In this document: positions 11,790 through 22,698 of the stretch, one piece after another | Position numbering within the stretch: the stretch's first letter is position 1 | Layout of the letters: each line of letters opens with the position of its first letter | Assembly (NCBI GenBank): GCA_963920765.1 | Contig: OY987246.1 | Coordinates: forward strand, 9,178,501-9,242,500 | DNA from: Ulota crispa | Taxonomy: Eukaryota; Streptophyta; Bryopsida; Orthotrichales; Orthotrichaceae | Length of the DNA stretch: 64,000 nucleotides | Direction: 5' to 3' | The notes under the pieces: generated by a model | Seen by the model: only the letters and a program-made list of their open reading frames with translations | Told to the model about the DNA's origin: nothing | Database searches by the model: none | Made by a program: the position numbers and the translations under genes

Positions 11790-13029
11790 GATTTTTTTCT
11801 TCTTCCTATGTGACGCTTTCAAAGGTGTTCATGTGTAATTAAGGTTCCATATTTTAATGTCTTGATAGGAGTTAAATATGGCCAAGCCTCCACCTTCTTG
11901 GGGCCAAAGATTTTGCCTTCAAAAAATGCATGCATCAAAAAGAGGGTCCATGCCTTTTATAAAAGCTCATTAGTACAACAAAACAATACAAGTGATTCAA
12001 TCCAACTCCGTTTTTTGAGAATTAGGTAAATCAAACAAACATGAAGTACTGCTTAAATCAAGAAAGTCAAATATTAACTTAAAGGATTCACATATGAAAA
12101 ATTGAATTATACTTTCATTTTCCCACAAAGATATGGCATCCGATTAATGATACAACTTCACAACACAATTTAGCTTCTCCAAGTCAAACTCAAGAATACA
12201 AAGGAGAAGAAAATGAATTTCAGGCTCCTTTCACGCAATTGCCATTTCATGTCATCTTGAGCCCTAGTTTTGTTTAAATTCTATTTATCCTTTTATTCTA
12301 TTTATTTTATTAAATTTTCCAAGAAACTTTCCATCCTCTTGACTTAAATCCGATAAGACAGACCACAAACAATAAATATGCTTTGTAATGGTGGGATGGC
12401 CAACCAAATTGCAGAGATTAATTTTTTTAACCTCCTCGGTTGATTTCCTCATTTCTCGTTTTTGGGATCAATACCTCACCTGACCCTTTAAATTTTTGTT
12501 TTTTTTGTTGGTTGTGCAGCTGGCACCAAAAAATGCAAGCATGTAAGAAAAGTTGGATTGAAATGGATAGAATCATCGACTTTTGCTTGTTCATCCATAA
12601 ATATATTAATTTCAGTAGCTTTCATTCAAATTTTGACAATTGCTGTGAGGAAGAACTTGACAATTTCATCCATTTTTTTGCATGATTTTTCTAGTGTTAC
12701 AGTAGCCAATCCAAAATTGAGTTGAGATTTCAAAAATTTGACAAGGGAGCCTCACCTAAATGTTTTCTATGCCACTTGAAAATCTTCAATTTTTTTTTAC
12801 TAGATCACAATTGACTTACACCTTGGCAAACCCTGTAGGCTGTACTGTACATTGGTTCACCGAGGCCCTCCAAAAATAGGGGGAAAAAGATTATATTTAC
12901 CCTTGTCTGTACAAAAGCTGATATTACCCACCCCGGCCCCACAGACATGGACATACAGAACACCGATCCAGGGTCCGAGGACTCAGCAATCGGTAAGCGG
13001 AGTTGCTCATCTCCTTGACCACTTGACGC
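11790..13029. other. Intergenic stretch without recognised features
   Basis: AT-rich DNA; the open frame at 12440-12685 lacks recognisable features and has non-coding-like composition. Nothing supported. Confidence 0.35.
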
Positions 13030-13176
13030 GTGCCACGCAGGGTTTAATTTTTGTTTTTGCCAAGGTAGAGCGACCCGCAGTCCCGCACCCCAGAATGCAC
13101 GCACGTAAGGAAAAATTTGCCTAAAGTTGGAAAGAACGAATGCCAAGCAAAATCTCATTCAAAAATCTACTAATGT

Positions 13177-13445
13177 GTGCTATTTTCATCGAAAACTAGG
13201 CGAATTGGATTCTCGCTCAAGGAAGGATCTCATGATTTCTTCCAATTTTTTACCCAAGTTTTTAGTGTATTGGTAGCCAATGGCCTTCCAAGCAACATTT
13301 ACTTTCTCGGCAAAATTTCACATAAATCTTACCTTGGAAGGCCACTGGCTACCAATACACTAAGAAACTTGGGTGAAAAATCAGATGAAATTGCCATATC
13401 CTTCCTTGAGCATCCAATTTGCCAAATTTTGGATGAAAATAGCAC
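13177..13445. repeat. Hairpin with arms of about 115 nt and a short loop
   Basis: The left arm from TGCTATTTTCATC through 'tagtgtattggtagccaatg' and 'gccttccaag' folds onto the right arm 'cttggaaggccactggctac' through GATGAAAATAGCAC. The loop is about 40 nt. The longest near-perfect block covers 'aagtttttagtgtattggta'. This is either a small foldback MITE or, if transcribed, a precursor-like hairpin. Confidence 0.65.
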
Positions 13446-13459
13446 GTAATAATAGTATA

Positions 13460-13631
13460 GTAGTGCCTCGTTAAGATGAACTTTTATAAGAAAAAATGCT
13501 TGACTAAGATGAAGTAGATGACTGTCCTTAGTGGTTGGGGAGCTACAGAAGATCTTTTAGTTACAATGAATATTTTCCTTACATGAAATGAATATGCTGT
13601 CCGGATACCTTCATCTTATCAAGGCACTCTG
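13460..13631. mobile_element. 172 bp Tc1/mariner (pogo-like) MITE
   Basis: Left terminus is GTAGTGCCTCGTTAAGATGA; the right terminus read inward is CAGAGTGCCTTGATAAGATGA. TA dinucleotides flank both ends (13458-13459 and 13632-13633). The CAGnGTGCCTC-type end with TA duplication is typical of pogo-like MITEs. No coding capacity. Confidence 0.65.
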
Positions 13632-13768
13632 TACTTAGTTATTTGGATGAAATTTTACTTGTCTTTTGTTCTCTCCAAATTCAGCCAAATTTTCCTTACC
13701 TGCGTGCCGATTCTGGGGTGCAGGTCGCTCTACCTTGGCAAAAACCAAAATTAAACCCTGCTTCCAAG

Positions 13769-14429
13769 GTAAGATTTAGGCGAAAATTAGCCAAGAAATT
13801 AAACGTTGCTGCCACGCCCTCGCACTCGCAGTCAGTCAGTCGGCCGATGGGGCAGCACCTCGTCAGTCGTGACGCGTTGTGCGGCAGACACGACGTGCTT
13901 CCTGCCCGACTCCTTCCGAAGTTCCACCCCGCGTAAACAGAGAAACTTCGACTGCACCGGCTAAAATCCGGCATTTCACATATTCAACAGGATTTCCAAT
14001 GGATCGCACCAGACGTTATCTATAAACATTGTAATGTACTATAAACAACCTTTTTGTAACATTTAGACCTGTTTTTAGGCCGGTGATTTCATATCCATCT
14101 GGCTAGTTTGGATTATCAACCGGCTGAGAAATGAGCATACACAAAATGCCGGTTGCCCTGTTATCTTCGGACAATGGTTCCACCCTCACTGCCTAGTGCC
14201 TACCTCAGAAGAGCATGCCCGCGAACACCGCCCCAGATGCTTCCCCCCGTTACCACGACGCTGCGGCTCTCGTGCACCTCTCAGGACGTTTCTAATACAA
14301 ATGAAAGCGACTTTTCAAGCAGAGACAGAAGAGATGTTGTCTATTGGCGCTGTGTCTACCGATGGGGAGTGATTGAGTGGATCGAGAGAACGAAGGCCTT
14401 GCCGACACTTTGATTCACTGTCACTTGCA
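13769..14429. other. Intergenic region upstream of the first kinase-hydrolase gene
   Basis: Somewhat more GC-rich than the preceding 12 kb. Open frames at 13643-13974 and 14153-14413 overlap on opposite strands, with no conserved features. No gene supported; promoter elements could not be identified with confidence. Confidence 0.35.
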
Positions 14430-14903
14430 ATCCTGATCTGCAGGGCACATCGGTCCTTTCGCAACTTACTGCTTCGGGAACATAGTAAGAGCTTCACCTT
14501 CAGGTAGTCGTCATGGTGGTGGTAGCCCGGGTGGTAGTCGGGGATGGTGAAGGGGAGATCTGGAGGTGGATTTTCTACCGCCAGTGAGGTGCACGTCTTG
14601 TCAAGTTGACGACGACTTCATCATGAGGGGTGTTTTTGCTTTCGATTCTGCAATGGAATTGTCGATGGGCGATTCTGTGTGGGAATCTCTCGGTGCTGTC
14701 AAAATGGCGCAGGTGTTGTGAGGTTTGTGACTTGTCGGTAAAGCTTTGGGAGACGGGAGGAATATTAAGTATGATAAGTTTCTCTTGCTGTTGGGCAAGA
14801 AGAATTTGAACAAGCACAGCATTTGTTGATTTCTACTCCAGGCCGTGGTCTTGGGATGAGATTGCCGACAGAGTTTCAAAAGGGTTCTGAGGTTGGGTTG
14901 GGG

Positions 14904-17900
14904 ATGGCGATGAAGTACTTGAACGTGGATTACTTTGATGAGGCGGTATCGTCCATCACGGTCGTGCAAGACTTGGCATCCAGCTCCGAAGTGCCTCTAC
15001 ATCCGTCCCAGTGCCGCTACCTTGCATCCAAGCTGCGCGTCACCCGGAGCTCCCTAAAGGCGATGGTGCTGGATCTCCAGGGCCTTCACAGCAACGACGA
15101 CATCCGCCGGACGGCCCTGCGGAAGCTGTATTTTGCGCTGAAGCGCGCGGAGATGCTGCTGCGGCGCTGCTGCTGCTGCGAGGCGGAGCGCTCGTGGCTG
15201 GAGTCCGCCGTGACACTCGTCCATATCAAAGAGGACATCGTGGACATACTTCTCGACGTCCGCTGGTGGATGTCTATGGTGGATATCGCCATCACCTCCG
15301 ACAGGCAGGAGGGCTCACAAGAACTTGAGCTCGTGAAACGCGCGGAGAAGGATCTCAAAGATTTGACGCGCCAGTTGCAGTCGAATGACAGTGATCTCGA
15401 CAAGGCCGTGGCCGAGGACAACGAGAAGCTCCTCAAGCGCGTGCGGGAGATTCAAAATTCGCATGCTTGCAAAAGCGACCACGAGTATCTCCTCGCGACC
15501 CATGTGCGGAAGCGGCTGGAGAAGACCGACCTGAGCCCATTCACGCCGGAGGAGCTCAACAAGCATATTGACGGGCCAGTGATTGGCTCCGGCACCTTCG
15601 GAGCCGTGCAGCAGGTGGAATGGTTGAAACGCAAGTGCGCTTTGAAAACGCTCAATGTCAAGTGCAGGGAGGAGGCCGCCACCTTGAGCTCTTTCCAGCA
15701 TCCGCACATTGTGCAATTTCTAAGGTATTGGGAATTTCCATTCGATGCACTGCCGGGTGAATCACCACCCGCCAGCAGCACTACTGCGATGAGTACGTCC
15801 ATATCAAATGGCAATGCATCCGACTCATCATCGTCGGAGGCCAGCTCGGGGAAATCGTACATTCTGATGGAGCTTCTGCCGACAGACCTTGCGAATCACT
15901 TAATCGCCGTAAATAATGCGGCATCGAGATCGCGAGGGGGTTCGAGGAGGAACTTGGGCGAGTCTACTTCGACCCCTGAAGCGATTCCCATGTCGCAGGA
16001 CGTCGCAATTGACGTGATGCTGCAAGTGGCGAAGGCGATGTGTCATTTGAACAAAAGCAACGTCGCGCACCGGGATTTGAAGCCGAAGAACGTGTTGGTG
16101 AGGACCGTGACCGGCGAGGAGGTCCCCGAGCTAGCGGCCTGCGGGTACGTGCGTGTGAAGCTCGCTGACTTTGGGCTGGCAAAAAACGCGGCCTTGAGCA
16201 CCGCGTTCAAGTCGCTGACGAAAAATAAGGGGACGACGATGTACGGGGCGCCGGAGATCTTCACAAAGGAGAGTGCGCCCCCCAAGGAGCCCAAATTTCC
16301 TCGCTTAGCGGATGTGTGGAGCTTCGGGATTATGTTCAGCGAGGTGCTCACTGGGAAACCTCCGTACGTGCCGAATGAGAAGAAACCTCCGTTTGTGCCG
16401 AATGAGAAGAAACCTCCGCTCGTGCCGAATGAGAAGGATGTTGGCCTGAGCGATGTGCAAACCAGGTTCCGACAAGGCTGGCGGCCGGAGCTGCCAGCGG
16501 CGTGTCCTGAGTACCTCAAGTTCTGCATCATGCGGTGCTGGCAGCTCCATCCGCAAGACCGCCCCAACTTCACTGATGTGCTGAGGCTGCTGCGGTTGGC
16601 GCAGGCCCGGAGCCTCGGCATCATTCGAGAGGATCACGACCTCTTCACTTACAGCACAAGAGATGGCGTTCCGAAAAGTTTGCATGAACCGCCCCCCGGC
16701 GCCATCGATCCAAAACCCCCTACCTCCTGGTGGCTCGTTCTCGCCAGGCGGTTCGCTCAGCTATTTTCCGACAGTAAGTAACTGACCCCACGATATTCTC
16801 TTGGCTCTAGCGTAACTCTCGTGGGGGGAGCGACGTCATCGAAGTCATCATTGAGATGCTGTTTCTTTACCTCAGAAGAAAATACATGTGCAGAGTTTTG
16901 GCCCTGGTTCTAGATTTTAAATCGGTTCCTTCGAAGCTGACCGTGCAAATAGTCTTGCACTTGTCGAGATTAGGAGTCTCTGGTAGCCACTAGCCAGGTA
17001 TTTCCGTGTCACGATGACGTGTTTTTGTACTGGATGTGTTCAGGACGGGTCGACCCGATCAGAAGGCCGTCGTCCAGAGCAGGTCAGTGGCAGCGTTTGG
17101 CGATCTGAATCAGCGTTGTTGAGTGTTCGGGAATACCGGTTCTGAATGTGAGGATGGTGCAATGCTGCAGATGCGTCAGTGAAGCGACCCCAGGACCAGC
17201 CGCTCGGGTACATCGTGAACTGCGTGTGGCCGAAGGACGCGAGCTTGGAGAGCAGCAAGGCGGACGTGATCTTCTTCGAAGGCAACGTCGGCCGACGGGT
17301 GTTCCTGTCGTGCAAGGATACGTGGGTGCAGCGAGGCAAGCGTGAGATGCGTGACGTGTTGTGGCCGCGCGACTGGTTGCCCAAGGACTTCAACGACGAC
17401 CTGCGCGTCTTGCTGCTGGAGTACAGCATCTCGGACGCCGCCGTGATAGGCGTGGTGGACCAGCTGCAGCAAATGCTCGTGTTCAGGTAAAACCAACCCC
17501 GAGTATGGAAGGAGTCGTGATGAGAAAACGGCTATGTCGATTGCTTGTGTTGGGAAGCGTATAATTGAATGGGAGCCATGCAAGTTTTATACCAACAGAT
17601 TCAGTGAACAGCACGAAACATGGGAATAGTGGAAGAGGTAGAGGGCCTCCATTGAGCTGCGTGTGCAGACGCTGAGGTTCCGAGAGTCTTTGACGGGTGT
17701 TGGCGTGCCTGCTTGCTTGGTGCAGTAAACGATGGAATCGAGGGCACACGTGGAACCGTCCCATTGTCTTGGTCGGCCATAGCTTAGGGTGCGTGGTGAT
17801 CGAGCAGCTGGTGGTGGCGCTGCAGCAAAGAGCGAGCTTGAAGGACGATTCCGAAGCCAGCCGCGGCGCTGAGGCTTTCCTGGCAAACCTGGCGGGATGC

Positions 17901-18428
17901 TTCTTCTACGCACCCCCTTTCACGGGACTGGAACCCGACGAGTCGCTGCTGAAGCACGTCTTCGGAGGGTTGACGTACAAGGACGATCTGTTCGACGATC
18001 TGAGTTTGGATTCCCCGGTACCGCAACAGCTTTTTCAGAACTTCATGCTAGCAAGACGCGATCGCGTGAAGTTGATGGCGTTGGTGGAGGGTTTTCACAC
18101 CCAAGGGGTAAGTGGAGCCAGTGACATTTTCTAGTAACCATTGGTGGGTTTTCGTAGACACAGTTTTGGACAGGGAATTTTGGACTTGAAGCTGTTTGGA
18201 GTGGACGTTGTTAGGGTTGTGGGCTGATGCGGTTGGATGGGTGCGCATGTGCAGAAAACCGTAGCGCCGGCGGCGTGGATGGAGGAGTTCAAAGCAAAGG
18301 GAGGCATTGTAAAGCGTTTGGGGGATTCGAACCACAGCAGGACGTGCAAGCCTACGGAAAAGGAGCACGCTGCGTATCAGGACCTTTCCAAGTTCATTAG
18401 AGAGATTTTGGAGGGAGAGAAGATGTAG
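14904..18428 (+). CDS. Helical domain - TKL-like kinase - SERAC1-like hydrolase fusion, copy 1
   Basis: Exons 14904-16773, 17171-17486, 17726-18107 and 18255-18428 join in phase (913 aa). Residues 1-200 are predominantly helical with a charged coiled stretch at about 140-200, recalling helical-bundle plus brace layouts such as MLKL (inference). The kinase spans about 225-570 and has GSGTFG (228-233), K248 in CALKTL, HRDLKPKN (389-396), DFG (422-424), APE (449-451) and CWQLHPQDRPNF, so it should be active. An acidic/Ser-rich insert occupies about 285-316. After the first intron, ADVIFFEG, WPRDWLPKDF, GHSLG (Ser748) and NHSRTCKP (His883) match SERAC1/DUF676-type hydrolases. The strong donor GTAAGT at 16774 overlaps the last sense codons of the kinase frame; unspliced, the kinase would end at 16781. 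ATG 14904 is preferred because copy 2 keeps it in frame; ATG 14856 is possible. Biochemical role and location are unknown; the context suggests signalling or immunity. Confidence 0.75.
16008..18376 (+). repeat. Near-perfect identity tract with the second gene copy (copy 1 side)
   Basis: From 'attgacgtgatgctgcaag' to 'gagcacgctgcgta' I find no difference from 28031-30399 over about 2369 bp, all three introns included. The offset is constant at 12023 bp. Just outside the tract, on both sides, the copies differ at many positions. This pattern fits gene conversion. Confidence 0.85.
16357..16437 (+). repeat. Triplicated 27 bp in-frame repeat inside the kinase domain
   Basis: Three tandem copies of a 27 bp unit encode KPPYVPNEK, KPPFVPNEK and KPPLVPNEK. 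They lie between the DVWSFGIMFSEVLTG helix (alpha F) and the next helix of the kinase C-lobe. A single KPPY-type motif is normal there, so two units are an expansion. The same triplication is present in copy 2 at 28380-28460, inside the identity tract. Confidence 0.9.
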
Positions 18429-19180
18429 CAAGCGTCTCTCGCCGCATGCCGAATCAATGCACTACCGAGTTTGTGCAGGTTTAGGGTTTAGGGATTCGAT
18501 GAAGACACTTGGAGTAAGAGAACCCCTGCTGAAACAAGCGTCACGTCGACCTGATCAACAGACTACGTGGTATGCAGGGTTTTGGGTTAGGATGTCGGAG
18601 GTAAATGGAGTGATTGCGATTGGAAAGGAAAGGTAACGTTACTGCTGAAAAACTCGACCAGCGCAGTTCTTAGATATCTGGAGTAGGGTTTAGGGTTTTG
18701 AAGATGCTTTGAAAGGATTTGCGTGTATAATGGGTAGTGCAGCAAGTATTCTACCACTGTGATGAAGGCACTAGGGTTTTGGGGTTCACTAGAGCAGCTT
18801 CAAGCCAGAAATAAAGGCAAGGCAATATTTAGCGGTCATGATCAAAGTAGCAGATCCCTTTGATTACATGGAAAGCAAACAGGGTTGAGATTGTTTAGCA
18901 AGTGATGTTAATTGAGCATCCAAAACCGGCTGTCTTGCTTCTCTCAGGAACTGTAAGAAAGTTCGTTTATGTTTGAAGTTAGTAAATATTGAACTTGTGT
19001 GTATGTTTGGGATTGGCGTGTGTGTAAAATGGCTCTATGATATTGCAGTTTACTCTTGATACAAAGATGCATGATGAAAAAACTAAAGCTGAGGGCATGG
19101 TCTTTTTTTTTTTTTTATCACTTAGATCATTGAACCATATGTAGGAATTTGATGCGGAGAGGTGGAGACTGGAGTGCTCA
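18429..19180. other. 3' flank of kinase-hydrolase copy 1
   Basis: No gene. It contains scattered plant telomere-like 'gtttaggg' and 'tagggtttt' motifs (for example 18479-18495) and sequence homologous to the flank of copy 2. Confidence 0.45.
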
Positions 19181-19712
19181 GGGCTGCTTCACACTATGGT
19201 CGAAGGTCAAGAGGCCGTCGGTTTCCACCAATCACATTGCAAGAAATCAAGAGTTTGGCCACTCAACCCTTCACACTAGAGGTCACTCAAAAAGTTGTCA
19301 TCTTCCAAATGTGTACATGGCAGTACTCTATCATCCAAAGCGACCACCTCTCAAGAAAAGTTTGGGTCCAACAAAAAAGGGGACCCAAACTATAGTTAAG
19401 AGGCAGTCAAATTGTTTTAATCAACAAGATCTTGTCCGTTAGATTTGGAAGGCCTAATAAATGTTATGGCTTTGGACTAGGCCTTTGGAGGCTTCACACT
19501 ATGGCCATTCAAGGTGAGAGGCCGTGGACTCTCGTTGCCAAGAGTTTGGCCTTTGGACTTGGCCATTGGAAGCTTTACACTAAGCATGGCCAAAGGTGTT
19601 AAAAATAATATTTTATTGCCTATTTTCAGCCCATTTCTTTGGCCTCTCAACAAAGTTTGGCCAATCAATCCCATGGCCTCTCAACTTGATTGACCATTGT
19701 GTGAAACAGCCC
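19181..19712. mobile_element. 532 bp MITE with GGGCTG(C/T)TTCACAC termini
   Basis: Left end is GGGCTGCTTCACACTATGG; the right end read inward is GGGCTGTTTCACACAATGG. It is absent at the homologous site of copy 2 near 31935, where 'gagaggtgggg' runs into 'tgtgattttcttgtgatatt'. Flanking triplets TCA and TTA would fit a decayed Tourist-type target duplication. Internal repeats around 'ggcctctcaa' and 'aagaggcc' are also present. Confidence 0.65.
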
Positions 19713-20625
19713 TTAGTCTGTGTGAATTTCTTGTGATACATTTGACAGTGGTAGAGGCTAATCAATAAAAAAACAAATGGTTGTGGGTGAATGAGTGATG
19801 ATTATGGGTAATGAAGTGATGGTGATTAGCATGAGGTTTTGAGTACCCATATCACTATTTAAGAACCAACAAGTCTTGTTTTTAGCATCTCTTACACATG
19901 GTTCCTACAATTTCAGTGATTTTGGACTTTGAAAAATCTTTGCGAACAAATACTTGCAACTAGAACCTTGATATTGATGCCAAAATTTTTGGTTTCCACT
20001 TCCTAACTTACAATATTTTTTTCAAAGTTAGTCAATTGTTTTACCTACTCCAAAACCCTTATTTCCACGCTTGTGGGTGCGCCTACCTTACTGACAATCT
20101 TATGAGCTGTAGAGGCTGTAAAGGAATCGAGAATATAACCCATGAAGGCATGAATACATTTCACAATTAAGAGCTTGTTCACACAAAAGCAAAAACAAAA
20201 ACTTTTGAAGGGACAAGCATGGAAGAAAACGACCCCACCTTCTTAGGGGGCTTTAGAGTTTTTTAGTTATCATTTTTCAATATCTAAGTACTTTGAAGAT
20301 TATAATGACATGGGAGCAAATTTTGACCCTTAAGAGTTTAAGATTTAACATGCTTACCCTATCATATAGTTTTAACTTAGATTCTTTGGTGCTAGCCTTC
20401 AATGAGGTTTAAAATCATAATCTCTTGAAGTTCATACTGTCTCTTTTGTAGGAATGCACCCCAAGTTTAGGGCATCTAAATTTTTATTTGAATATTTATC
20501 AACCATTGAGTCACCTTGCAACAACTTGTGTGAGTAGATGAGTTGAGGGTTGTGTTGGAATAGTTAATGGGTGACAAGGTTACTTAATGTGGGTTTTAGT
20601 ATGACCTTCATTGACCTTAGACTTA
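19713..20625. other. Duplicated non-coding DNA
   Basis: No gene. Much of it aligns with 31960-32540 in the second duplication copy. Confidence 0.4.
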
Positions 20626-20939
20626 GAGCATCTCCACCGATGACTCCAACATGCTTCAAAGTGGATGAAAAGTGTTGCGGCCACTCTCCAAACCCTCTCA
20701 AGACACTTGGTCCTACCGTGTCTAGCAAGGGCTCTTCAAACCACTATTCATCTTTATTGAGCTTAAGTTTAGTGGACTTTATCCTCTATTTTTTTTGATA
20801 AGTGGTCAATTGCTTATTTATGGAGCGTATTGGAATGCGAGGCCACCTTTTTGAAGAGCATAGGTGGAGATCCAAGGGCTTCATGGCCGACCAAAACAAA
20901 TGAAAAACTTTGAAAGAGCCCGGACCGGTGAAGATGCTC
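20626..20939. mobile_element. 314 bp PIF/Harbinger-like MITE with a paralogous empty site
   Basis: GAGCATCTCCACCG at the left is inverted at the right (CCGGTGAAGATGCTC), and both flanks are TTA (20623-20625 and 20940-20942). The homologous site in copy 2 (near 32547-32560, 'ggcctattacaaatgcaatc') lacks the element and has a single TTA. That confirms the insertion and its 3 bp duplication. Confidence 0.85.
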
Positions 20940-20942
20940 TTA

Positions 20943-21752
20943 TACAAATCTAGTCAAATTCTATGTAGTCAAATTTCAATGTTTTTTACAAAATCAATAA
21001 CTTCACCTTTATAGAGTTATTAGAAGTCACTCTCTTGTGGACTTAGGATGTAAAATGTCACTTTCTCAAATTGTTGAGTGTCAAAAGCGTGACTTCCCTA
21101 TGATTAATTTTGGGGTTATTCACCCCTTTTTTTAAAATTTTAATGTTTGCAAAAGACAGATTGCAATTTAAAATTTTATTTCCCACATAAAAGGTTTATA
21201 AAGCAATGTATTATGCAAATATTGCGAATTAATGTAGTATGCAAATAGAACATCTTAGATGAATATGTCAGTTTTACTCCTTGTGAGATTAACAAATTCA
21301 TTAAATTCAAACGTACAACGCAGTCTCGGGACGCACCTGTTTTTCCCCCACGGGAGTTTTTGAAATTCAAAAGTACAACAAAGTAGTTTTCTACAACACA
21401 CACTTTGTCCATGCCTCTTCAAGGTTAGAGAATATCATGATTTTTATTATTGCAACTCTCTTGTATGCTTCTAATGTCTCAAGTATCAAATTAGATGCAC
21501 AAATGATTTAATGTGATTTTGAGTTGTAAGTCTCTCAAAAAATAAAAGTACTGCCTATTAGATTTGTTAGCAAATCATGCCACAGTTTGATAAATATGCT
21601 TTTCATTGCAAAAATGCATTGAGTAGTTTATGTTATAATCATTCTGCTCCTATTATCACTTTTTCATCTTCAAGAATCTATATCTTTTAGGGTTTAGTTT
21701 CAAATCTAGGTTAAATAGTATTGCAAGAAAGGTTTTAGAGTCTCTTACTTAA
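20943..21752. other. Duplicated non-coding DNA, then unique AT-rich DNA
   Basis: Aligns in its first half with about 32560-32900. No gene or RNA feature seen. Confidence 0.4.
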
Positions 21753-22694
21753 CTCCTAAAGGTCAAAGCCCTTTTTTTGTGAAAATCACTCAAAATTGCT
21801 ACTTTTGAGGGAGTGAGGAGAAATGTAATTTTTTTTTTTTGGAAATCCAACCATAAGATCTTGCCTTAGACAATGGGAGGTACTTATGCAAAAAAAAATT
21901 AGCTCATTCTAGATGGTGAAGAGTGAGATATTCACATAAGAAGTGAAAAAAAAAGTTTTCTTCATTGCTGCCCAGAAATTTCAAAAGCCTTTGACGGCTC
22001 CTAAATCAAAAAAATTGCTCTACGCAAAGTTGAGGTTTATTTTTCCCATGTAGAAGACCAAGTTAGGTAAATGTGGGAGAATTTTCAAATGAAACAAAGG
22101 TGTGAATCATACTTTGTAAAATCTTGCAATGCCGTAAGGTCATGAAATTTGCATATACACTAGGCAAAATTGGAGGATTTATGTAAAATTCAAAAACCCA
22201 AATCACTTTGATCCAAATGGTAAAAATCAAGGAATCTTGGTCTACTACAACTTACCCAAAAAAAAGTCAAAAAACAAATACACAAAGAGCTCAAAAAAGT
22301 AAAGCAACAAGTTTTACAAGGGGGAAAAAGAATGGAGGTTTGGGAGTCCCATACCTACCTGCAAACTAAAACTTCTCATAAATTTCATTGCACCTATCAA
22401 AATTGAATGATTCAAAGCTTCCCAAATACATAAAAATTTAAAGAACCAATTTCAAAAAAAATTAAAAAAAAGTTGCAATTTTTTTTTTTGCTGCTTGATT
22501 TTCCCCTATTTTTCAGTTATTCATGCATAACTTCTTCAATTATTGTTAGAATGGAGAAAAAATTATACTCCCACGTAGGTCTTCACATTCCCCACCTTCA
22601 ATAAAAGTTTCAAAAAATCATGCAAAGTAGATTAGCCATAGGTACTTGCCCAAAATCCCATTTGTCCCCTAAGGGGACAATGGGCCTTTAGGGG
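21753..22694. mobile_element. TTAA-type element, family A, full-length copy
   Basis: Flanked by TTAA on both sides (21749-21752 and 22695-22698). Begins CTCCTAAAGGTCAAAGCCC and ends GGGCCTTTAGGGG. Its 942 bp are similar along the whole length to 25410-26346 and 2755-3679. No transposase; several long A or T runs. Confidence 0.75.
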
Positions 22695-22698
22695 TTAA

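Larger units (their letters stand above)
13030..13768. repeat. Inverted repeat with arms of about 130 bp enclosing two smaller elements
   Basis: The left arm (about 13033-13165, with 'tttttgccaaggtagagcga' and 'cagaatgcacgcacgtaagg') is mirrored by the right arm (about 13640-13768, with 'tcgctctaccttggcaaaaa' and 'ccttacctgcgtgccgattc'). Between the arms lie the 13177-13445 hairpin and the 13460-13631 MITE. Open frames on both strands here follow from the repeat and are not credible genes. Confidence 0.65.
14430..21430 (+). repeat. Segmental duplication, copy 1
   Basis: This interval aligns collinearly in pieces with 26450-32900: the 5' flank ('agcttcacctt' at about 14490 and 26515), the whole gene, the 3' flank ('gtcgacctgatcaac' at 18546 and 30823), then 'gctgagggcat', 'tataacccatgaa' and 'acttcacctttatagagtta' (21000 and 32602). 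Outside the gene the copies are clearly diverged. This copy additionally carries two MITEs (19181-19712 and 20626-20939) absent from copy 2. Outer limits are approximate. Confidence 0.75.

Noticed and set aside
13643..13974. Overlapping 92-97 codon frames on both strands
   Set aside because: They fall on the arm of an inverted repeat and have no recognisable protein features.
15086..16685. Long reverse-strand open frames (116-193 codons) opposite the kinase
   Set aside because: They lie antisense to a clear kinase domain in GC-rich codons and show no family features; the same antisense frames recur in the duplicated copy only because the DNA is identical.
17040..17583. Reverse-strand frames of 129 and 135 codons opposite the hydrolase exon
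   Set aside because: The forward strand has the conserved hydrolase motifs with matching splice phases; the reverse frames are shadows.
18479..18790. Telomere-like gtttaggg motifs
   Set aside because: Only two or three degenerate units in a row; common in plant flanking DNA and not a telomere tract.
18429..19180. Possible NB-ARC/LRR continuation after the hydrolase
   Set aside because: I looked for a P-loop or LRR pattern downstream because hydrolase-NLR genes exist, but found none before the transposon-rich DNA.
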